The notes under the pieces: model-generated
The model's database searches: none
The model's input: the letters and a program-made list of their open reading frames with translations, nothing else
What the model was told of the DNA's origin: nothing
Program-made: the position numbers and the translations under genes
In this document: piece by piece, positions 54,338 to 62,313 of the stretch
Position numbering within the stretch: the stretch's first letter is position 1
How the letters are laid out: each line of letters starts with the position of its first letter
Source: Nostoc sp. NIES-4103
Lineage (GTDB): Bacteria; Cyanobacteriota; Cyanobacteriia; Cyanobacteriales; Nostocaceae
Assembly (NCBI RefSeq): GCF_002368335.1
Contig: NZ_AP018288.1
Location: 8,235,787-8,299,786 of the forward strand
Length of the DNA: 64,000 nt
Direction: 5' to 3'

Positions 54338-55315
54338 TTAGAGTACGCCAATAGCAATTAAAGCAGTTGCTAAAGAAGGAAATTGAAAAATTAATGGTAC
54401 AAGTTGACCTTTGATAGGACTTTTTTCACGCATAGATTGGAAAAATAGTTCTATATTCAAATCATTTACAACCAAGTTTCCCATAGCTATAGTGTTCTCC
54501 ATATTCTTGACATGATGCCACCATCTAGGAGGTATATAGATAATTTCTCCTGGTTCTAGAATGACTTCTACTGGTTTAGCTTTGGTGTACAAGGGAAACT
54601 TTTCTAAATCTGGATTGAATACATCAACTTTTCCTTTGTATAAAAAATCTTTTTGCTCTGGCGAGAAAAAAATAATTTTTTTTCGCCCGGAAATCAGTGC
54701 TAGCCATGCAGCACAACTAGCAGGATCTTCGTGAAGACCTATTGATGTATCTTTGTGACCTATAAAAATTTCGGGGTTATCATATTCATATTTCTGCAAA
54801 AGCTTTTTTGGTAATCTTGTCAACCAATTGGGAAAATAAATTGGTTCCTTATAGTCTTCTAACAGTTCAGGAAAGTCAGAAACTACCCAGTTTGCTAAGT
54901 ATAGACGTTGGCCATTTTTATTAGTATTACGGTCAGTCAAGTAATCAATATAATCAGCGACAGAGATTGTTCCTTTAATTTCGTCTTTGTCTTCTTTATA
55001 TACATAATTTACAGATCCGTATCTGGATTTAAAGAAATCCAAATTCCACTTTTTTAAGGCTTTCCAATCTTTCATACCGTCGGTAATAATGACAGGTTTA
55101 CCAACAGATGCATATTCCTGTATAAACTCATCATATGAAAGATTACTGCGGCGTTCAACAAAGTCAATAGGCGTCCATACTAACTTGCTTTTTTGATTTC
55201 GCCACCTATTATTGTGTAGGTAAATAATTAGGCTTATACCAATAAACAACAATGTGATTGCAACAACACTAAACTTAATAATGCTGAAAAAAGATAGAGA
55301 ATATTGTGTAGCCAT
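54338..55315 (-). CDS. Membrane-anchored JmjC/cupin-8 Fe(II)/2-oxoglutarate hydroxylase
   Basis: 325 aa. A perfect AAGGAGGG (55321-55328) lies five bases before the ATG. Residues 10-33 form one membrane helix, then a cupin/JmjC fold: 'GKPVIITDGMKDWKALKKW', metal ligands H195-E-D197 (IGLHEDPASCAAW) and the distal His in 'IPPRWWHHVKNME' (267/268). JmjC/cupin-8 enzymes hydroxylate protein or small-molecule side chains. An N-terminal membrane anchor is unusual for one in a peptide cluster and suggests action at the membrane, late in or after assembly. Fragments of similar genes lie on both sides. Confidence 0.88.
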   Translation of the reverse strand: MATQYSLSFFSIIKFSVVAITLLFIGISLIIYLHNNRWRNQKSKLVWTPIDFVERRSNLSYDEFIQEYASVGKPVIITDGMKDWKALKKWNLDFFKSRYGSVNYVYKEDKDEIKGTISVADYIDYLTDRNTNKNGQRLYLANWVVSDFPELLEDYKEPIYFPNWLTRLPKKLLQKYEYDNPEIFIGHKDTSIGLHEDPASCAAWLALISGRKKIIFFSPEQKDFLYKGKVDVFNPDLEKFPLYTKAKPVEVILEPGEIIYIPPRWWHHVKNMENTIAMGNLVVNDLNIELFFQSMREKSPIKGQLVPLIFQFPSLATALIAIGVL

Positions 55316-55320
55316 ATTAG

Positions 55321-55328
55321 CCCTCCTT
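55321..55328 (-). promoter_or_regulatory. Unusually strong Shine-Dalgarno of the JmjC gene
   Basis: aaggaggg on the minus strand, complementary to the 16S anti-SD, five bases before the ATG at 55315. It is the best ribosome site in the cluster and fixes the start that keeps the membrane anchor. Confidence 0.85.
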
Positions 55329-55340
55329 GATTTTGAGTAA

Positions 55341-56186
55341 TTAATATAAATTTTTCAATTTTTCTTTCAAATACTGTGTATCTTTTATTCCGTGGTATCC
55401 ACCTTCTTCTTTCGTAAAATTCAAATACTTAAGTGCAATTTCCAGTAAAGTCCTTTCAAGTTTTGTCAGTTCAGGATGATATAAGTCTAATAACATAACA
55501 ACTCTATTTGACTGACTTTCATTCCAGGCTTCGTGTATAAAACTGTTATCAAAGAAGAAAACTTCTCCTCTAGCCCACTTTCGTGTTTCATTTCCGACTT
55601 TAATACCACAATCTTCTGGAGTCTCTATTCCCAAATGACAGGTTAAAGAAATATTGATATCATCGGTGTGTGGTGGTAGTACAACTCCAGGTTCCATGAT
55701 AATAAACACGACTTCTCCAAAAGGATATAGAAAAGGTTTCAGCTTAGTCACAAGATTGACTGTCTTTGGAAACAGAGATAAAGCTGCGTCTGTAAATTTA
55801 CCCTGTCTCCAAATTAAGTAATACTTCCAGTTTTCATCTTTCTCCTTGAGAGTTTCACCAAATATTTCACTTGGCTTATATCTTGGAATAATATTTTTCC
55901 TAGATGATAAAGAAGCTAGCCACTCATTTTCTATATCGTTGAATTGCTTTTTGAGTGTATTTGTAACCATAGTCAAAGCATGATAATCATCAGATTCGTA
56001 CCACGGTTTGTGAGTAATACCAGGATAAACGAATTTATTTATTTTTTCATTTGAATTAGAGGTATTTTTAGCTATTAAATTAACTGACTCTTCAAAACGA
56101 TGAATATTTCCTTGGGGATACAAGAAATTTAATAATTTAAGCAGCCAAAGAGAGAATGTCATTGTTGTTGAATTTGGTTGAAGCAT
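55341..56186 (-). CDS. Aspartyl/asparaginyl beta-hydroxylase (AspH-type)
   Basis: 281 aa. AspH-fold motifs: H173-T-D175 in 'LPPHTDDINISLTCHLG', H218 in 'FDNSFIHEAWNESQSNRVV' and R228 for 2-oxoglutarate, then 'LDLYHPEL'. AGGAG lies eight bases before the ATG. Soluble bacterial AspH relatives hydroxylate Asp/Asn or other residues in natural products. It is the first of three oxygenase genes, 25 bp before the JmjC gene. With the TauD-type enzyme also present, the two may act on different residues or carbons. Confidence 0.88.
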   Translation of the reverse strand: MLQPNSTTMTFSLWLLKLLNFLYPQGNIHRFEESVNLIAKNTSNSNEKINKFVYPGITHKPWYESDDYHALTMVTNTLKKQFNDIENEWLASLSSRKNIIPRYKPSEIFGETLKEKDENWKYYLIWRQGKFTDAALSLFPKTVNLVTKLKPFLYPFGEVVFIIMEPGVVLPPHTDDINISLTCHLGIETPEDCGIKVGNETRKWARGEVFFFDNSFIHEAWNESQSNRVVMLLDLYHPELTKLERTLLEIALKYLNFTKEEGGYHGIKDTQYLKEKLKNLY

Positions 56187-56262
56187 TATGTACTCCTGAA
56201 AAATTACAAAAAATGTGATCGATACATGCCACTTTTTATTCGTCAGGTTTATCAGTAAAGAT

Positions 56263-56427
56263 TTAAATTAAACCAATAGAAAATAGAACGTTGCCTAACC
56301 ACGGAAATTCAAAAATCAATGGTAAAAGATGATCTCTTATCGGATGATCATGAATCACACCTTGGAAGAAGAGTTATAAGTTCCATTCACTCACCAATTT
56401 ATCAGCTAAGCCTATACTCTGATGGCA
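56263..56427 (-). pseudogene. Remnant of a JmjC/cupin hydroxylase (C-terminal fragment)
   Basis: Read in one frame, the minus strand gives ...SIGLADKLVSEWNL, a TAA (56374-56376), then LFFQGVIHDHPIRDHLLPLI, FEFPWLGNVLFSIGLI and a stop at 56263. This aligns over about 48 residues with the C-terminus of the intact JmjC gene (IELFFQSMREKSPIKGQ..., LIFQFPSLATALIAIGVL). There is no start and one in-frame stop, so it is a decayed paralogue end. It fills most of the 300 bp gap between the PKS and AspH genes. Confidence 0.8.
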
Positions 56428-56488
56428 AAAATAAACTCAATAATATTGGATCAAGAAAGAGGTATTTGCATAGTAAAACCAAATTCAG

Positions 56489-59400
56489 TTAATTACTTAA
56501 GTTTTGTGAAGCAAATATCATCTGCACCTCGTCCTCTGATAATTGTTCAATATCTGCTAGTGCTTGAGCTAAATCTTCTAAATCTGTTTGCTGAGCTAGA
56601 TTTTGGGCAATAATTTCTGCTAATTCAGCAACAGTAGGTGAATTAAAAAAGCCCTTATACGAAAGTTCTATCTGAAAGCTTTTGCACAATTGAGAAACAA
56701 GCTGTGTTGCAAATAAAGAATCTCCCCCTAATTCAAAGAAATTATCATGAATACCCACACGATCAATACCAAGAAGTTGTTGCCAAATGTCAGCTAGGGT
56801 AATTTCCAGTTCGTTGCGCGGTGCAACATAAGCATTATCTAAGTTGGGACGGGGATGAGTTGCTCTAGCTTGGTTGAGTTGGGCTAATTTTTCTTCTATG
56901 GATTTATTAGATTTATTGGGCTGAAGCTGGCTGTGCAAATCTTGTGTGGAAACAACTATTTGAGGCAAGTTACTATTAGATAAAATCAGATTAAATGCCT
57001 CAATACCCTCTTCCACACTCATTCCTGCTGTTAATTCCTCTCCTGTGATTTCTTTATGCCTCTCTTCAACTGCAATGGCCATTCCTAAGCTGTTCCATCT
57101 ATCCCAGTTAATAGATGTGATGAAATTACTATGTCGTGCAGCATAATAGTGAGCGAAGGCATCTAGGAAGGCATTTTCGGCAGTATAATCAACCTTTCCT
57201 GATGTACCTGCAAAGGATGAAAGTGAGGAACAAAGTACAAAGAAATCAAGCTTGGTATTTTGGAAAATATTATTTAAGATTCGTGTTCCTTGGACTTTTG
57301 GTGCTAAAGCATCAGCGGCAATTTCTTTGGTTTTGAGTTGAATCATACCTCCGCCTAAAACTGCGGCTGCATGAATTACTCCATTAATTTGACCAAATTG
57401 CAAATTTGTTTTTTTAACTACTGCTGACATTTGCTCATAATCAGCAACATCGGCACTAAATACCATTATTTCTGCACCTAAAGCTTGCAGATTTTGCAAT
57501 TTTTGGATTTTTTGGCTAACTACATTTTCTGCATCATGAGTTGATAGCCATTGCATCCATTCATTTGGTTGAGGAAAAGGCGATCGCCCCACTAAAATAA
57601 GTTTAGCTTCTACGGTTTTCGCTAGATATTCGGCTAAGGCTAGACCAACACCACCCAAACCGCCAGTGATTAAATATACTCCATTTTTCCTTAAACGCTG
57701 ATTTTCCTGTTTCGAGTTGTCTAATTTGACGTTTTCAAAATCCTGCACCCAGCGATGATGTCCTCGGTAAGCAATCACCTCTTCAGATGTTTGCAGAGAA
57801 ATTTCTGTAACTAACTGGTTGATTAATTGCTGTTCAAGCCAACTATCTGCTAAAGGAAGAACTACATCAATGCTGCTACAGTTAATATTAGAATACTCTT
57901 GTGGAATGACTTTACTTGGCCCAATCATCAAAGCTTTTTCTGGACACAGTTGTTCGGAACCTGTAACCATCTGCAGATGATTAGAAATGACTTGAATGTG
58001 TAAGGTATCTTTTTGATAAAATTCCGCGATCGCTTGAGCAAGAAACACTAAGCTGTAAAAACCCAAGGATTCATACTGTTTTGGTGTTAATTTTTCTAGT
58101 TCATCTGGTGTGACACTCCATAAATGAATAATGCTGGTAGGAGTTGTACCCGATGTGCGAAGTTCTTCACACAAAAACTTGTAATCTTGTGGTTGCTCTG
58201 GGTTAATTGTATATGAGCGATCGCTTTGACGGCTATATTCTTGCCCAACTTTGACGGTAATTACCTCTTTCCCCTCTAATCTCAATCGCTTGACTATTTT
58301 TTCACCCAAACCGCACTCATCCACAAACACTAAACAGCATTTTGGCTGAGTTGTTTTGATTTCATTTGGTAAATACTGGGGTAAAGCAGCGCGTTTCCAA
58401 GTAGGAATATAAAACCAGTCAGCAATGTTAGGCTTTTTACCTAATGAAACTGTATTTTCTTCACTTGGTTTTTCCTCAATAAATGCGCTAAATGCTGTAG
58501 GTGTAGAATCAGTTTTAGTTGCTTGAGCAACTAAAATTCCCTCACCGAATACTTCTGTTTCAGAAACAGCTGCTACTTCCACAAATTCATGAGATTTTAA
58601 TGCTTCACACCACTGTTTGTGAGATAAAAATGGATTGCCACGACTGCGTTGTGCATCCTCTAAAGGATTCATCAACAAACCATCAGTGATATCAAAATTT
58701 AATTGAGGTTCCGTGATTTCCCATAACAATAATAAACCACCTGGCGCTAACAACGAGCGCACATGCTCAAGGGTTTTATCAATGTTGCGAGTCACATGTA
58801 AGACATTAACAGCAATGATTATATCACAACTTTGGAGTTCATACCCTTGTTCTGTAGGAGGTTTTTCAATATCTAGAAAACGGTATTCAACAAATGGATA
58901 AGCACTAAAATTTTCTTTGGCTCGATTTAGTAATAAACCACCAACATCAGTAAAAGTGTAGCTTGTTCGTTCTCTGGGTAATACAGGTAATAAAGCTGTG
59001 GTGGCAATTCCTTGTCCGCCTCCAATTTCTAAAATTCTCAGTTTGACGTTTGGTGGTAATAATTTTACTATATGTTCTAAACTTGCCCGCATAATACCTT
59101 TTAAATAGGTATCCAGGGGAACTTCTGTTCTTGTGGTTTCCGTTCTTTTATTGTTGGCTGCAAAATACAATTCTAAAGGTTCGATTTTACCTCTGAGTAC
59201 AGCTGTTAAATTTGTTCCACATTCCTCAACAATATCCACCAGTTGTGGTACATTCGCCAATTTTAACCTAGCTGTTTCTAAAAGATTATTGAGCGTATCA
59301 TTAGACAATGGCATCAAGTTGCTAAACAGCCCTTCTTCTTGCTGTAAATAACCGTTTTCTACTAATACATCTAACCAACGATACAATAACTGTTGGTAGC

Positions 59401-62299
59401 GAGGAATGATGCGGCTTTGCTCATATAATTCCTCAAAAGAATACTTGGTTGTTGCGTTTTGAAAAATATCTAAATGACTCAAAGCCAAGTTGATGTAAGC
59501 AAGGCATAAGTTATCCAGACACTGTTTATTACTTAAATAAGTTGCTTCATCAAGTAGCTGTGTTTGAGCCTGGGTTTTCCCAATTGCTACTACAGATTTC
59601 CAAAGCTCATCTGTTGTAATTTGTGCGTTAAATTTCTGTTGTTGTGGTTCCACCCAATAACGTTGTCGCTCAAAAGGATACGTAGGTAAGGGGATATGGT
59701 AGGGTTTTTCATGGCTATAAAAACTCGACCAATCAACTTTTATTCCTTGCAACCACAGACGACCCAAAGTATTAAATATAAATGCGACATCTGACTTTTG
59801 TTCTTGGGGATGACGGAGTGAGGTGAGTGTCACTACCTCTGTTTTTTGATGTTGCTTGACAAAGGTACTTAGAGTTTTTCCAGGCCCCACTTCTAAAAAG
59901 ATACGTTCTGGTTGCTTTTGTAATTCAGTAATTCCATCACTAAATAGCACAGTTTGCCGTAGATGTTTTGCCCAATAATTGGGGTCTGTGGCTGCGGCTT
60001 TTCTTATCCATGTACCGCTAAGGTTGGATATGAAGGGAATTTGGGGAGGATGCAGGGGAATTTGTTGCAACAGCGTAGTAAATGGCTCAATTATCGCGTC
60101 CATCATTGGCGAATGAAAAGCACCAGATGTATGCAATCTGCGACAATTTATACCTTGTTGTTGTAACTGCTGTTCTAATTTTGCGATCGCACTCACGGAA
60201 CCTGAAATCACACAGGCTGATGGTGCATTACTAGCAGCCAAAGCCAATTCTACACTCAAAAAAGGTTGAATTTCTGACTCTTGCATTTGCACCGAAAGCA
60301 TCGCACCTTCAGGTAGTTGTTGCATCAAATGTCCGCGATGAGCAACTAATTTTAAAGCATCTTCTAAACTAAAAACCCCTGCTAAAGTTGCTGCTACATA
60401 TTCCCCAATGCTATGACCAATCATTGCTTCTGGACGTACACCCCAGTTCATCCATAATTTTGCTAAAGCATACTCAATCACAAATAAAGCAGGCTGAGTT
60501 ATAGCAGTTTGCGTTAGTTCTTGAGTCTGCGTTGCATTGGGGTAGAGTACATCACGCAGATCAAAACCTAGATGCGGCTTGAGTATTTCAACACAATAGT
60601 CAACTTGTTCTCTAAAATATGGTTCACTTTCATAAAGTTCTCGACCCATATTTATATACTGAGAACCTTGTCCAGGAAACATAAACACCACTGGACGATG
60701 ACAGGGTTTTTGATAATTGCTAAAAACTTCTGGACTATCTGGAGATGTTAGGGTTGTGATGGCATCATCAAGATTTTGACAAACCAAAATCCGCCGATGT
60801 TCTAAAGCTTTACGACCTACCGCCAGAGTGTAAGCAACATCAGCCAAATTTAAATCTTGATTTTGCTGAAGATAATTAGCTAAATTTTGCGTCGCAGTTT
60901 CTAAAGCTGTACTAGTTTTAGCTGATAAACACAATAGTAAATATTCACTTTTGACTTTTGACTTTTGACTTTTGACTCGTAATGGCGCTTCTTCCAAAAT
61001 CACATGAGCATTTGTTCCTCCAATACCAAAGGAACTAACCCCTGCACGTCTGGGAGTACCGTTTGTTTGCCAATCTGTCAATTGAGTATTGACGTAGAAG
61101 GGACTATTGACAAAATCTATTTGGGGGTTTGCTTGTTCAAAGTGTAAACTGGCTGGGATTTTTTGATGCTTGAGAGCTAAAACAGTTTTGATTAAACCTG
61201 CTACACCAGCCGCAGCATCCATATGGCCAGTATTGGTTTTCAAAGAACCGATGGCACAAAAGCCTGTTTTGTGAGTACCTACGCGGAAAGCTTCGGTTAA
61301 AGCTGCAATTTCGATGGGATCTCCTAAAGATGTGCCAGTACCGTGAGCTTCAATATAGGTGATAGTTTCGGGTGCAACTTCAGCGATAGCTTGAGCAGTT
61401 CTAATGACTTTTGCTTGGGTATCGATACTGGGTGCTGTAAAGCTGACTTTTTGTGAACCATCGTTATTGACGGCAGAAGCTTTAATTACTGCATAGATGG
61501 TATCTTGATCTGCGATCGCATCTTCTAATCTCTTTAACACCACAACGCCCACACCTTCACTGCCAACGGTGCCCTGTGCTTTGGCATCAAAGGCGCGGCA
61601 ATGTCCATCAGGCGAACCTATGCTCCCTTCTTTATAAAAATAGCCATGTTTTCGCAATGCACTAATAGAAACGCCACCAGCTAAAGCCATGTCACATTCT
61701 CCATTGAGGAGATTTTGACATGCTAAATGAACAGCAACTAATGATGTTGAACAGGCAGTTTGAATGGTATAACTTGGCCCAGTTAAATTTAATTTATAAG
61801 AAACACGAGTACTTAAATAATCTTTATCGCCACCAATTGTTATTTGATGACCATCAACAGAATTACGAACATTTTCATTAGTATAAACATTAAATAGATA
61901 GCCACTCAAACCACTACCAGCATAAACGCCAATTGCACCAGTATAATTTTCTGGGTTGTAGCCAGCATTTTCTAAAGCTGACCAGGCACACTCTAAAAAC
62001 AGTCTATGTTGTGGATCAGTAATTTCTGCTTCTTTAGGAGTGAACCCAAAAAAGGAGGCATCAAATAATTCTGCGTCTGCTAATACACCTCTAGCTTTTA
62101 TATATTTAGGATTATCAACTAAAACTGGATCTATGCCTGAATTTATCAGTTCTTCATCAGTAAAAAAGGTAATTGATTCTACACCTGCCTGTAAATTATG
62201 CCAGAATTCTTCAAGATTTTTCGCACCAGGAAAACGTCCTGATAAACCGATAATTGCTATTTCTGAGCCATTGGAATGAAATGTTGCTGAATCTTCCAT
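56489..62299 (-). CDS. Type I PKS: KS-AT-cMT-KR-ACP
   Basis: 1936 aa. KS 13-438 with Cys183 (QTACSTSLVAVHLAC), His319 and His359. AT 537-885 with Ser630 (GHSIGEY) and GAFHS (726-730), a malonyl-type signature. Methyltransferase about 900-1265 with EIGGGQG (1091-1097). KR about 1290-1790 with NAD(P) site GGLGGVG (1546-1552), Ser1694/1695 region, Tyr1705 and Asn1709. The usual LDD of B-type ketoreductases reads LGG. ACP about 1825-1900, Ser1861 (GGDSLFA). No DH or ER. It should add malonate, C-methylate it and reduce the ketone, leaving an alpha-methyl-beta-hydroxy unit. Starts 15 bp after the upstream NRPS. Confidence 0.93.
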   Translation of the reverse strand: MEDSATFHSNGSEIAIIGLSGRFPGAKNLEEFWHNLQAGVESITFFTDEELINSGIDPVLVDNPKYIKARGVLADAELFDASFFGFTPKEAEITDPQHRLFLECAWSALENAGYNPENYTGAIGVYAGSGLSGYLFNVYTNENVRNSVDGHQITIGGDKDYLSTRVSYKLNLTGPSYTIQTACSTSLVAVHLACQNLLNGECDMALAGGVSISALRKHGYFYKEGSIGSPDGHCRAFDAKAQGTVGSEGVGVVVLKRLEDAIADQDTIYAVIKASAVNNDGSQKVSFTAPSIDTQAKVIRTAQAIAEVAPETITYIEAHGTGTSLGDPIEIAALTEAFRVGTHKTGFCAIGSLKTNTGHMDAAAGVAGLIKTVLALKHQKIPASLHFEQANPQIDFVNSPFYVNTQLTDWQTNGTPRRAGVSSFGIGGTNAHVILEEAPLRVKSQKSKVKSEYLLLCLSAKTSTALETATQNLANYLQQNQDLNLADVAYTLAVGRKALEHRRILVCQNLDDAITTLTSPDSPEVFSNYQKPCHRPVVFMFPGQGSQYINMGRELYESEPYFREQVDYCVEILKPHLGFDLRDVLYPNATQTQELTQTAITQPALFVIEYALAKLWMNWGVRPEAMIGHSIGEYVAATLAGVFSLEDALKLVAHRGHLMQQLPEGAMLSVQMQESEIQPFLSVELALAASNAPSACVISGSVSAIAKLEQQLQQQGINCRRLHTSGAFHSPMMDAIIEPFTTLLQQIPLHPPQIPFISNLSGTWIRKAAATDPNYWAKHLRQTVLFSDGITELQKQPERIFLEVGPGKTLSTFVKQHQKTEVVTLTSLRHPQEQKSDVAFIFNTLGRLWLQGIKVDWSSFYSHEKPYHIPLPTYPFERQRYWVEPQQQKFNAQITTDELWKSVVAIGKTQAQTQLLDEATYLSNKQCLDNLCLAYINLALSHLDIFQNATTKYSFEELYEQSRIIPRYQQLLYRWLDVLVENGYLQQEEGLFSNLMPLSNDTLNNLLETARLKLANVPQLVDIVEECGTNLTAVLRGKIEPLELYFAANNKRTETTRTEVPLDTYLKGIMRASLEHIVKLLPPNVKLRILEIGGGQGIATTALLPVLPRERTSYTFTDVGGLLLNRAKENFSAYPFVEYRFLDIEKPPTEQGYELQSCDIIIAVNVLHVTRNIDKTLEHVRSLLAPGGLLLLWEITEPQLNFDITDGLLMNPLEDAQRSRGNPFLSHKQWCEALKSHEFVEVAAVSETEVFGEGILVAQATKTDSTPTAFSAFIEEKPSEENTVSLGKKPNIADWFYIPTWKRAALPQYLPNEIKTTQPKCCLVFVDECGLGEKIVKRLRLEGKEVITVKVGQEYSRQSDRSYTINPEQPQDYKFLCEELRTSGTTPTSIIHLWSVTPDELEKLTPKQYESLGFYSLVFLAQAIAEFYQKDTLHIQVISNHLQMVTGSEQLCPEKALMIGPSKVIPQEYSNINCSSIDVVLPLADSWLEQQLINQLVTEISLQTSEEVIAYRGHHRWVQDFENVKLDNSKQENQRLRKNGVYLITGGLGGVGLALAEYLAKTVEAKLILVGRSPFPQPNEWMQWLSTHDAENVVSQKIQKLQNLQALGAEIMVFSADVADYEQMSAVVKKTNLQFGQINGVIHAAAVLGGGMIQLKTKEIAADALAPKVQGTRILNNIFQNTKLDFFVLCSSLSSFAGTSGKVDYTAENAFLDAFAHYYAARHSNFITSINWDRWNSLGMAIAVEERHKEITGEELTAGMSVEEGIEAFNLILSNSNLPQIVVSTQDLHSQLQPNKSNKSIEEKLAQLNQARATHPRPNLDNAYVAPRNELEITLADIWQQLLGIDRVGIHDNFFELGGDSLFATQLVSQLCKSFQIELSYKGFFNSPTVAELAEIIAQNLAQQTDLEDLAQALADIEQLSEDEVQMIFASQNLSN
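60948..60978. repeat. In-frame heptamer repeat in the KS-AT linker of the first PKS
   Basis: Four copies of ttttgac (7 bp) encode the linker 'RVKSQKSKVKSEY' right after the KS end (AHVILEEAP). 28 bases keep the frame only together with flanking bases, so the insertion has been frame-selected. Confidence 0.85.
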
Positions 62300-62313
62300 T
62301 TTTATATAATTCC

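Noticed and set aside
56422..56613. Rightward 63-codon frame starting MAKINSIILD
   Set aside because: It overlaps the end of the PKS gene and the JmjC remnant on the opposite strand; no ribosome site or domain.
42446..62299. Heterocyst glycolipid (hgl) or microcystin/nodularin synthase
   Set aside because: hgl PKSs lack adenylation domains and PKS aminotransferases; the McyE-type order AMT-C-A-PCP is not present, and an AMT-TE end is.
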